Assembly: GCA_946480825.1 (NCBI GenBank)
Contig: CAMLLG010000110.1
Location: 1 to 8,660, forward strand
Reading direction: 5' to 3'
DNA from: an uncultured Lysobacteraceae bacterium
GTDB lineage: Bacteria > Pseudomonadota > Gammaproteobacteria > Xanthomonadales > Xanthomonadaceae
Length of the DNA stretch: 8,660 nucleotides
Positions 1 through 5,597 of this stretch are shown here, piece after piece. Both the position numbers and the translations under genes were made by a program. The notes beneath the pieces were generated by a model. It was given only the letters and a program-made list of their open reading frames with translations. It made no database searches and had not been told where the DNA came from. Numbering within the stretch: the first letter of the stretch is position 1; every line of letters starts with the position of its first letter.

Positions 1-1
1 C

Positions 2-1138
2 GATCGCGGCAGCGATCCGGTGCCGGAGAACGACAGCCACGGCGAACTGATCTTCGCCATCGCCGATTACGCCCGTCACACCGGCGACGATGCCTTCCTG
101 CGCCGCATGTGGCCGCACGTGCGCGGTGCGTTCGCGTACATGGAAACGCTGCGCGCCAGCGAGCGCACGCCGGCCAATCGCGCGGTCGATCCCGCGTTCT
201 ATGGAATGATGCCTGCCTCGATCAGTCACGAAGGGTATTCGGCCAAGCCGATGCATTCGTACTGGGACAATTTCTGGGCGTTGCGCGGCTACAAGGATGC
301 GGTATGGATCGCCGAACGTCTGGGAGAACGCGACGAGGCGACGCGCATGGCAGCGGCCCGCGACGAATTCCGCATCGATCTCGCCGCTTCGCTGCGCGCG
401 GCGACCGCGCGGCACGGCATCGATTACCTGCCCGGCGCGGCCGAACTGGGCGATTTCGATCCGACCTCGACCACGATCGCGCTGGCGCCCGGTGGCGAAC
501 AAGATCGTCTGCCGCAGGACCTGCTGCGCAACACCTTCGAGCGTTACTGGCGCGAGTTCCAACAGCGTCGCGATGGTCAGCGCGAATGGAAGGACTACAC
601 GCCCTACGAATGGCGCAACGTCGGTGCGTTCGTGCGCCTCGGCTGGCGCGAGCGCGCCTGGGACGCGCTGAGTTTCTTCTTCGACGATCGCGCGCCGCGC
701 GGCTGGAACCAGTGGGGCGAAGTGGTGTCGCGCACGCCGCGCAAGCCGTTCTTCCTCGGCGATCTGCCGCACGCATGGGTGGCTTCGGATTTCATGCGTT
801 CTGCGCTCGACATGTTCGCCCATCATCGCGAAGCAGACGATCGGCTGGTGATCGCCGCCGGCATTCCGGCGCGATGGTTGGCGGGCGAGGGCATCGCGAT
901 CGACGGGCTGCGCACGCCGCAGGGCGCGTTCGGCTATGCCCTGCGTCGGGACGGCCGGCAGTTGATGCTCGATTTCGCCGAGGATGCGCGATTGCCGCCC
1001 GGCGGCGCGGCGTTGCCGTGGCCGTTGAACGATGCGCGACCGGGGCGCACCACGATCGATGGCCGACCCGCCGCATGGCGCGACGGCGAGCTGCGCATCC
1101 CGCGCGGTGCGCGGCGTGTGAAGGTGATGTTCGAGTGA
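2..1138 (+). CDS. six-hairpin glycoside-hydrolase-like protein, 3' part (5' end outside window)
   Basis: The frame is open to the left edge, so this is the last 378 codons of a longer gene; the GTG at 20 is an ordinary internal valine codon. Visible: PENDSHGELIFAIADYA near the left edge, then alternating helices rich in Trp and aromatics (SYWDNFWALRGYKDAVWIAE, DYTPYEWRNVGAFVRLGW, FFLGDLPHAWVASDFMRSAL). This is the repeat style of (alpha/alpha)6 six-hairpin glycosidases and limit-dextrinase-like proteins. The last ~100 residues (from about RLVIAAGIPARWL) look like a small beta-sandwich closing domain. As I recall, Xanthomonas homologues are about 1,000 residues long, carry an F5/8-type (discoidin) carbohydrate-binding domain upstream, and lie near sugar ABC genes; that part cannot be seen here. 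A role in periplasmic or surface oligosaccharide processing is inferred from the fold and from the neighbouring beta-glucosidase and sugar ATPase. I cannot name the substrate or the GH family. The stop codon abuts the terminator of the convergent glucosidase gene. Confidence 0.72.
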   Translation, partial: DRGSDPVPENDSHGELIFAIADYARHTGDDAFLRRMWPHVRGAFAYMETLRASERTPANRAVDPAFYGMMPASISHEGYSAKPMHSYWDNFWALRGYKDAVWIAERLGERDEATRMAAARDEFRIDLAASLRAATARHGIDYLPGAAELGDFDPTSTTIALAPGGEQDRLPQDLLRNTFERYWREFQQRRDGQREWKDYTPYEWRNVGAFVRLGWRERAWDALSFFFDDRAPRGWNQWGEVVSRTPRKPFFLGDLPHAWVASDFMRSALDMFAHHREADDRLVIAAGIPARWLAGEGIAIDGLRTPQGAFGYALRRDGRQLMLDFAEDARLPPGGAALPWPLNDARPGRTTIDGRPAAWRDGELRIPRGARRVKVMFE

Positions 1139-1169
1139 AAAAAAGCCCCGACGACCGGGTCGTCGGGGC
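1138..1169 (-). terminator. intrinsic terminator of the beta-glucosidase gene
   Basis: A perfect 11-bp inverted repeat (GCCCCGACGAC at 1145-1155 and GTCGTCGGGGC at 1159-1169) encloses a 3-nt loop. Seven A residues on the + strand (1138-1144) lie to its left. Read on the minus strand this is a GC-rich hairpin followed by seven U, a textbook Rho-independent terminator, 43 nt past the glucosidase stop. On the + strand there is no U-run after the hairpin, so it would act at most weakly for the gene ending at 1138. The A-run starts with the last base of that gene's TGA. Confidence 0.9.
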
Positions 1170-1182
1170 GCACCGTCCCACA

Positions 1183-1199
1183 GGAGGGGGAGGGGGAGG
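1183..1199 (+). other. G-rich polypurine tract
   Basis: The + strand reads GGAGGGGGAGGGGGAGG, four G-runs separated by single A residues, between the glucosidase stop codon and its terminator. On the glucosidase transcript it is C-rich (CCTCCCCCTCCCCCTCC). It could form a two-tier G-quadruplex on the + strand DNA or be a slippage-prone simple tract. It also resembles a Shine-Dalgarno sequence on the + strand, but no start codon opening a credible gene follows it. No function is assigned. Confidence 0.5.
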
Positions 1200-1212
1200 T
1201 GCCGGAAAACGG

Positions 1213-2619
1213 TCAGTAGGGCGAGGGCTCCGCGAGCTTGCCGCCGTGGCTGGCGATGACGTCGGAATACCAGCGTGCGCTGTCCTTCGGCGTGCGTTCC
1301 AGGGTGCCGTAGTTCACATGCACGATGCCGAAGCGCTTGGAATAGCCGAGCGACCATTCGAGGTTGTCGAGCAGCGACCACACCATGTAGCCGCGGATGT
1401 CCACGCCGGCGTCGATGGCGTCGTGGATCGCGCGCAGATGCTTGTGCAGATAGTTGATGCGCAGCGGGTCGCAGACATGGCCGTTCTCGGCCACCGGCGG
1501 GTCGAAGAACGCTGCGCCGTTCTCGGTGATGTACACCGGCAGGTCGCCGTAAGTGTTCTTGAACCACAGCAGCAGATCGGTGAGGCCCTGCGGGAATACT
1601 TCCCAGCCGGTCTCGCTGTAGGTGGCCAGCGGCTGCCGCACCGCGCCGGCCTTCAGCGGATAGCTGTCGTTGGCCTGGGTGACGCTGCGGGTGTAGTAAT
1701 TGATGCCGACGAAATCCAGCGGCTGCACGATCAGCTTGAAATCCTCCGGATCGAAATCCGGCCAGGCGTCGCCGAAAATCTCCTTCAACTCCGGCGGATA
1801 GCATCCGAGCAGCGCCGGGTGCAGGTATTGCTCGTTCATGTAGGCGTGCGCGCGCTGCGTCGCGGCCTGGTCCGCCGGGCTCTCGCTCGCGGGATACTTC
1901 GGTTCGATGTTCACCACCAGGCCGATCTCATGCTTGCCCTCCGCGCGATAGGCCTGCACCGCGGCGCCGTGGGCGCGCATCAGATTGTGGCTGGCGATCG
2001 GCGCTTCGTATCGGCTGCGATGGCCCGGCGCCAGCGCGCCGTGCAGATAACCGCCATCGGTGATCACCCACGGCTCGTTGAGCGTGACCCATTTCTTCAC
2101 CCGGCCGTCGAGCGCGCGATAGAGCACGCGGCCGTATTCGGCGAACCAGTCGGCGCAGTCGCGGTTGAGCCAGCCGCCCCTGTCGTCGAGCGCCGCCGGC
2201 AGGTCCCAGTGATAGAGCGTCAACAGCGGTTCGATGCCGTTCTCGAGCAGGGCATCGACCAGCCGCGAATAGAAATCGAGGCCTGCCTGGTTCACCCGGC
2301 CGGTGCCCTCGGGCAGGATGCGGGACCACGAGACGCTGAAGCGGTAGGCCTGCAGGCCGAGGTCGCGCATCAGCTTCACGTCGTCCTGCCAGCGCCGGTA
2401 GTGGTCGCAGGCCACGTCGCCGTTGTCGCCGTTGAGGGTCATGCCGGGGGTGTGGGCGAAGCGGGTCCAGATGCTGGGCCCGGCGCCGTCGGCCAGCGGA
2501 GACCCTTCGATCTGATGGGCGGCGGTGGCGGCGCCCCAGAGAAAACCCTTCGGGAACTGATAGTTCGAACTGCTGGGATAGCGCGAACTGCTGGGCGGCG
2601 CGTCGATGGACTGGGCCAT
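1213..2619 (-). CDS. GH1 beta-glucosidase
   Basis: The 468-residue protein is full length for family GH1 (TIM barrel, retaining beta-glycosidases), which release terminal beta-linked glucose from cellobiose and other beta-glucosides. Seen: N-terminal FLWGAATAAHQIEG (Q36), substrate-binding YHWDLP (H137, W138), acid/base in TLNEP (E182), NYYT (Y309), nucleophile in YITENG (E366), and the aglycone-site stretch MVWSLLDNLEWSLGY (W414, E421, W422). All catalytic residues are present. There is no signal peptide, so the enzyme should be cytoplasmic and act on imported sugar. ATG at 2619 is preceded by GAGGAA (2627-2632) 7 nt upstream. The first ~20 residues form a Ser/Pro-rich tail with a duplicated hexapeptide. 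The gene is divergent from the sugar ABC ATPase across 140 bp containing a LacI-type operator, and it ends in a clear terminator. Exact substrate preference (glucosidase, galactosidase or fucosidase activity) cannot be read from the sequence. Confidence 0.96.
   Translation of the reverse strand: MAQSIDAPPSSSRYPSSSNYQFPKGFLWGAATAAHQIEGSPLADGAGPSIWTRFAHTPGMTLNGDNGDVACDHYRRWQDDVKLMRDLGLQAYRFSVSWSRILPEGTGRVNQAGLDFYSRLVDALLENGIEPLLTLYHWDLPAALDDRGGWLNRDCADWFAEYGRVLYRALDGRVKKWVTLNEPWVITDGGYLHGALAPGHRSRYEAPIASHNLMRAHGAAVQAYRAEGKHEIGLVVNIEPKYPASESPADQAATQRAHAYMNEQYLHPALLGCYPPELKEIFGDAWPDFDPEDFKLIVQPLDFVGINYYTRSVTQANDSYPLKAGAVRQPLATYSETGWEVFPQGLTDLLLWFKNTYGDLPVYITENGAAFFDPPVAENGHVCDPLRINYLHKHLRAIHDAIDAGVDIRGYMVWSLLDNLEWSLGYSKRFGIVHVNYGTLERTPKDSARWYSDVIASHGGKLAEPSPY
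2560..2595 (-). repeat. 18-bp in-frame tandem duplication in the 5' end of the glucosidase gene
   Basis: Units 2560-2577 and 2578-2595 are identical except for two adjacent bases, which turn an AAC codon into CGC. They encode PSSSRY followed by PSSSNY just before the GH1 barrel begins. This is probably a slippage duplication in a non-catalytic N-terminal tail. Confidence 0.85.
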
Positions 2620-2653
2620 GGCGGGGTTCCTCGGCGGGGTCTTTCGGTGGCAT

Positions 2654-2671
2654 CATGTAAACGGTTACATG
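2654..2671. promoter_or_regulatory. LacI/GalR-family operator in the divergent glucosidase/ATPase region
   Basis: CATGTAAACGGTTACATG has 7-bp arms (CATGTAA and TTACATG) around ACGG. The core TGTAAACGGTTACA is a palindrome with a central CG and only one mismatched pair, the usual form of LacI-family sites. It is an AT-rich island in GC-rich DNA, 35 bp upstream of the glucosidase start and 88 bp upstream of the ATPase start, so one sugar-responsive repressor could control both. No regulator gene is in the window. A second palindrome, CGACCGGTCG, lies at 2711-2720, but it is short and its role is unknown. I do not see a convincing -35/-10 pair for either direction. Confidence 0.72.
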
Positions 2672-2759
2672 AAGACTACAGCAAGCTTCGGGCTTCGCAA
2701 ACCCTCTCCGCGACCGGTCGTCGCGGCACTGTGATGCAGGCCCCTCACGAGGACGGAAG

Positions 2760-3845
2760 ATGGCGACTGTCGCGCTCGATCGGCTCCGCAAGATCTACCC
2801 GGATGGCCATCTCGCCGTGGCCGGCGCCAGCTTCGAAGCGGCGGACGGCGAACTGCTGGTGCTGGTGGGCCCCTCGGGCTGCGGCAAGTCCACGCTGCTG
2901 CGGATGATCGCGGGGCTGGAGGCGATCAGCGATGGCACGCTGCGCATCGACGGCCGGGTGGTGAACGATGTCGCGCCGAAGGATCGCGACATCGCCATGG
3001 TGTTCCAGAGCTATGCGCTGTATCCGCACATGACCGTGGCCGAGAACCTCGCCTTCGGCCTGACCCTGCGCGGTCATTCGAAGGCCGAGATCGATGCGCG
3101 GATACGCGCCGCCGCCGAGACCCTCGAACTCGATGCGCTGCTGCAGCGCCGCCCGGCCGCGCTGTCCGGCGGTCAGCGCCAGCGCGTGGCGCTGGGGCGT
3201 GCGCTGGTGCGCCAGCCGAAGGTGTTCCTGCTGGACGAACCGCTGTCGAACCTCGACGCCAAGCTGCGCGCGTCGATGCGCACAGAGATCGCGCGGCTGC
3301 ATCGCAGTCTCGGCGCGACCATGGTCTACGTCACCCACGATCAGGTCGAAGCGATGACGCTGGGCCAGCGCATCGTGGTAATGAAGGACGGCGAGATCCA
3401 GCAGATCGATACCCCGATGGCGCTGTACCGGCGCCCGGCGAATGCCTTCGTGGCGACCTTTCTCGGCAGTCCGGCGATGAACATCGTGCGCGGCCGGCTG
3501 GTCGCCGAGGGCGGTGTCCCCGGACTGCATCTGGCGGACGGTCTGGTGTTGCCGCTGCGCGGACTGGAGATCGATTCCGGATGGTTGGGCCGCGAGCTCG
3601 ATATCGGTCTGCGTCCGGAGCATCTGTTGCGCTGCGCCGCCGACGACACGCCGCATTTCGGCGCGCAGCTCGACGTGATCGAACCGGTCGGCAGCGAAGC
3701 GTTCGCGTATCTGCGCTACGGTCCGCACGCGCTGGTAGCCCGATTCGCGCCCGAAGATCTGCCGGACCCCGGCATGACCGTGCCGCTGCGGATCGCGCCC
3801 GGTCACATCCACGTGTTCGACCCGGCCGACGGTCGACGCCTGTAA
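2760..3845 (+). CDS. carbohydrate ABC transporter ATP-binding protein (MalK/UgpC/MsmK type)
   Basis: This 361-residue ATPase powers sugar import through a binding-protein-dependent permease at the cytoplasmic face of the inner membrane. The nucleotide-binding domain is complete: Walker A GPSGCGKST (37-45), Q-loop VFQSYALYPHMTV (Q83), signature LSGGQRQRVALGRALVR (135-151), Walker B VFLLDEP (155-161), D-loop SNLD, and switch His in VTHDQVEAMT (H193). After FLGSPAMN (235-241) comes a C-terminal OB/TOBE regulatory domain of about 120 residues with GLRPEH (283-288), the mark of the MalK/UgpC/MsmK subfamily. Length is normal for it. The ATG at 2760 has GAGGA (2749-2753) 6 nt upstream; the N terminus aligns well there. 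No permease or binding-protein gene adjoins: the next gene is convergent. It may therefore be a shared ATPase serving transporters encoded elsewhere, like MsiK in streptomycetes. The divergent glucosidase and shared operator suggest beta-glucosides or oligosaccharides, but the sequence does not fix the substrate. Confidence 0.95.
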   Translation: MATVALDRLRKIYPDGHLAVAGASFEAADGELLVLVGPSGCGKSTLLRMIAGLEAISDGTLRIDGRVVNDVAPKDRDIAMVFQSYALYPHMTVAENLAFGLTLRGHSKAEIDARIRAAAETLELDALLQRRPAALSGGQRQRVALGRALVRQPKVFLLDEPLSNLDAKLRASMRTEIARLHRSLGATMVYVTHDQVEAMTLGQRIVVMKDGEIQQIDTPMALYRRPANAFVATFLGSPAMNIVRGRLVAEGGVPGLHLADGLVLPLRGLEIDSGWLGRELDIGLRPEHLLRCAADDTPHFGAQLDVIEPVGSEAFAYLRYGPHALVARFAPEDLPDPGMTVPLRIAPGHIHVFDPADGRRL

Positions 3846-3853
3846 TCAGGGAC

Positions 3854-3894
3854 GATGCGCGCCGGGCATGCGCCCGGGTCGAGCGTCGCGCATC
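3854..3894. terminator. hairpin between convergent genes, possible bidirectional terminator
   Basis: In the 47-bp gap after the ATPase stop, CCGGGC (3862-3867) and GCCCGG (3872-3877) form a 6-bp stem with loop ATGC. This sits inside an outer pair GATGCGCG (3854-3861) and CGCGCATC (3887-3894), which just reaches the lipoprotein stop codon. No U-run follows on either strand, so it is not a classical intrinsic terminator. It may still slow polymerase or protect 3' ends. Confidence 0.35.
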
Positions 3895-4381
3895 ACTCGT
3901 CCGTGCCGGCCGGCATCGTCAGCACCAGCGGTGCGCATGCCGGGTCGGCGCATCCCCAGCGCCGCACCTGCGTCTCGTCGATCCACACCGCGGTCGAAGC
4001 CGCATTGATCCGGAACGTCCACTCCCGGCCTTCGGCGCGCAGCCGGCCCTCGATGGTGCAGGGCAGCGCATCGAACTCCTGGCCCGCACCGTCGGGGATC
4101 GGCCGGCTCAGGGCGAAGAACGTCTCGGCCTGTCGCGGGGTGAGCGACCAGCGACCGCAATCCAGCGCCAGCGCCGGGCCGTCCGCGAGCGCCCTCGCCG
4201 GGTCGAAGCGCGATGGCGAGATCTCCAGCACCAGGACGCCGCTGATCTGCGCGCGAGAGGTGTCAGCGCGTGGGGCCGGCGGGCTGCTGTTGCACGCCGG
4301 GAGCGTCGACATCGCGAGCAGCAGGCTGGTACAGGCCAGCGCCTTCGCCCTGCGTTTTGTGGGAAATCCGGTCGTGTTCAT
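3893..4381 (-). CDS. small lipoprotein, candidate immunity protein for the upstream amidase
   Basis: The 162-residue protein has a type II signal peptide: a basic n-region (TKRRAK), hydrophobic ALACTSLLLAMST, and lipobox LPAC with lipidated Cys30, followed by NSSPPAP rather than an Asp. It should thus sit on a membrane facing the periplasm. The mature part (about 130 residues) has four more cysteines (75, 108, 144, 149), including DALPCTIEGRL and RWGCADPAC, suggesting two disulfides. I recall similar periplasmic proteins near Xanthomonadaceae T4SS effectors, but the family is not one I can name. The start is uncertain: ATG at 4381 is preferred, GTG at 4390 is in frame; neither has a clear Shine-Dalgarno, fitting translational coupling to the amidase, whose 3' end it overlaps by 119 nt in another frame. 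The signal peptide cannot be encoded without overlapping the amidase. Immunity function is inferred from gene order, lipidation and the amidase's nature. Confidence 0.8.
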   Translation of the reverse strand: MNTTGFPTKRRAKALACTSLLLAMSTLPACNSSPPAPRADTSRAQISGVLVLEISPSRFDPARALADGPALALDCGRWSLTPRQAETFFALSRPIPDGAGQEFDALPCTIEGRLRAEGREWTFRINAASTAVWIDETQVRRWGCADPACAPLVLTMPAGTDE

Positions 4382-5306
4382 AAATGTCACGGTCGTTCAG
4401 CCCGTAGTTTTGCTGGAGGGTGCCCACGAGGCGCTGGATCGACGCGCGCTGCGCTTCGGTCGGCTCCTGCCAGGTCTGGGTGCGCTCGTTGTAGGTCGCG
4501 ACCACTTCGATGCCGATGCTGTCGCGGTTGGTGGGAAACCGTTGCGGATAGGGACGGGCCGACTCCAGCGCGTGTACCGCCTGGTAGTCGTTGCCCGGCG
4601 CGGCGCGGGTTGCGGCCAGTTCCCGCGTGCCTTCGGGCGTGAGCGTGCCCTCGACTTCGCCGCGCGACCGGATCCTGCCGACATGGCTGGTGCTGTTGTC
4701 CAGGCTGGCGGTCTGATGAATGGTGCCATCGCGATCGATCAGGAAATGGGTGCCGTGCGGATTGTCCTGCCCGCGCCAGTGGCTGAGGGTGCCGGCGGCG
4801 GTGCTGCCCATCGTGCGGTGCAGGACGATGCCGTTCACGTCGGTCATCGCGCCGCGCTCGAGCGCCGGGATCGGGGTGCGGGTGATGTCGGGGTCGGTCA
4901 GATAACCATCCGCGCCGACGGTGCGCTGCTGGGCGTGGGCCGCCAGGGTCTGGCTGGCGGGAACCTCGGCGGTCGCCAGCGGGGTGGAGATGCGCGGCGT
5001 CGCCTCGCTCGGGGTCTGGGTGCCGGAGACCACGAACAGCGAGGGCGTCGGTGCGTCGCGCCCGCCGGGCAGCACCCGCAGGTCGCGGATCGTGCTTTCG
5101 TCCAGACGCAGGTCGCGCTCGCGCTCCGGTCGAGACTGCAGATAAGCGACCACCAGACCCGCGGCGAGGTTCTGCCTCTGCTCCGCGGTGCGCCCGGGTT
5201 CGGCCGCGGTCACGCCCTGCAGCAGATGGCGGTACAGCGCGTTGTGCCTGTGGTCGGGGTCGTTGGGCAGGATACCCGGTGGCGCCGCGTCGGTGGTTCC
5301 GGTCAT
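4263..5306 (-). CDS. PGRP/Amidase_2 peptidoglycan amidase with N-terminal XVIPCD-like domain, candidate T4SS effector
   Basis: The 347-residue protein has no signal peptide or membrane segment. Residues ~155-325 are an N-acetylmuramoyl-L-alanine amidase (Amidase_2/PGRP fold), which cuts the bond between MurNAc and the stem peptide: GIVLHRT (zinc ligand H163), HGTHFLIDRDGTIHQTASL (184-202), TSHVG (H208), DSIGIEVVA (262-270) and EHDRISHKTQGEG (ligand H311, catalytic-type K317). The usual third ligand (Asp or Cys two residues after the Lys) is Q319; E321 may replace it. Residues ~15-127 resemble the XVIPCD signal of Xanthomonadales T4SS effectors: DPDHRHNALYRHLLQGV, then PGRTAEQRQNLAAGLVVAYL, then STIRDLRVL, then SLFVVSGTQTPSEATPRIS and ATAEVPASQTL. 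That domain is normally C-terminal, so the order is unusual. The start is firm: AAGGAG lies 6 nt before ATG 5306, although the frame stays open far upstream. The overlapping lipoprotein gene downstream suggests toxin plus immunity. Amidase call about 0.95; delivery role about 0.6. Confidence 0.92.
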   Translation of the reverse strand: MTGTTDAAPPGILPNDPDHRHNALYRHLLQGVTAAEPGRTAEQRQNLAAGLVVAYLQSRPERERDLRLDESTIRDLRVLPGGRDAPTPSLFVVSGTQTPSEATPRISTPLATAEVPASQTLAAHAQQRTVGADGYLTDPDITRTPIPALERGAMTDVNGIVLHRTMGSTAAGTLSHWRGQDNPHGTHFLIDRDGTIHQTASLDNSTSHVGRIRSRGEVEGTLTPEGTRELAATRAAPGNDYQAVHALESARPYPQRFPTNRDSIGIEVVATYNERTQTWQEPTEAQRASIQRLVGTLQQNYGLNDRDIYEHDRISHKTQGEGAGLYQPAARDVDAPGVQQQPAGPTR

Positions 5307-5420
5307 ATCGCTCTCCTTGAGACTGTCGAAAGCGCACGACAGGCGTTCGCATCCGATGCCGCACGTGTTTAGCACAGCGCGGCCGGACGGTACAGGCGCA
5401 CCGGACGCGGCCCGGCGTAT

Positions 5421-5443
5421 CGCCGGCCGGCTGCTGGCCGGCG
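5421..5443. repeat. GC-rich inverted repeat upstream of smc
   Basis: CGCCGGCC (5421-5428) and GGCCGGCG (5436-5443) form an 8-bp perfect stem with a 7-nt loop. There is no U-run on either side. It overlaps the -35 region of the proposed smc promoter, so it could be regulatory, or it may only reflect the local GC richness. Confidence 0.4.
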
Positions 5444-5462
5444 GATGGGGGGCGGCTATACT
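5434..5462 (+). promoter_or_regulatory. candidate smc promoter
   Basis: TATACT at 5457-5462 matches the sigma-70 -10 hexamer at five of six positions and stands out in GC-rich DNA. A weak -35 (CTGGCC, 5434-5439, three of six) lies 17 nt upstream. A start near 5469 would give a 5' leader of about 130 nt before the smc ATG. The rest of 5307-5597 holds the amidase ribosome-binding site (AAGGAG on the minus strand, about 5313-5318) and no recognisable gene. I see no convincing minus-strand promoter. Confidence 0.4.
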
Positions 5463-5597
5463 CCATGGTCCGCACGGCCGGTGCCGGGCCCTTCCGTACG
5501 GTCCGGCCGCGCCGGGCGGGCCGCGAACCCCGTCATCCCGATCCACGCAAGCGCACGCCGTCGACGGCCTGACGCAGACGAGAACGAACGCCACCGC

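Noticed and set aside
2711..2720. Perfect 10-bp palindrome CGACCGGTCG as a second operator
   Set aside because: It is short, GC-rich and likely by chance in this composition; no regulator family site is clearly matched.
1928..2791. A 287-codon minus-strand frame overlapping the start of the glucosidase and the divergent promoter region
   Set aside because: It is an out-of-frame shadow of the glucosidase and crosses the operator and the ATPase start.
109..2907. A 932-codon + strand open frame
   Set aside because: It is Arg/Ala-rich, with no domain, crosses the terminator, and is antisense to the clear GH1 gene and out of frame with genes at both ends.
2745..3812. A 355-codon minus-strand frame opposite the ABC ATPase
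   Set aside because: It is His/Gln/Arg-rich antisense of a gene with all ABC motifs intact.
4263..5306. AmpD-type cytoplasmic recycling amidase
   Set aside because: It is much longer than AmpD, with a 150-residue N-terminal extension and an overlapping lipoprotein gene; also the AmpD third ligand is not conserved. It is not fully excluded.
3855..5372. A 505-codon + strand frame opposite the amidase and lipoprotein
   Set aside because: No domain is seen, and the minus-strand frames carry a lipobox and a complete amidase motif set.
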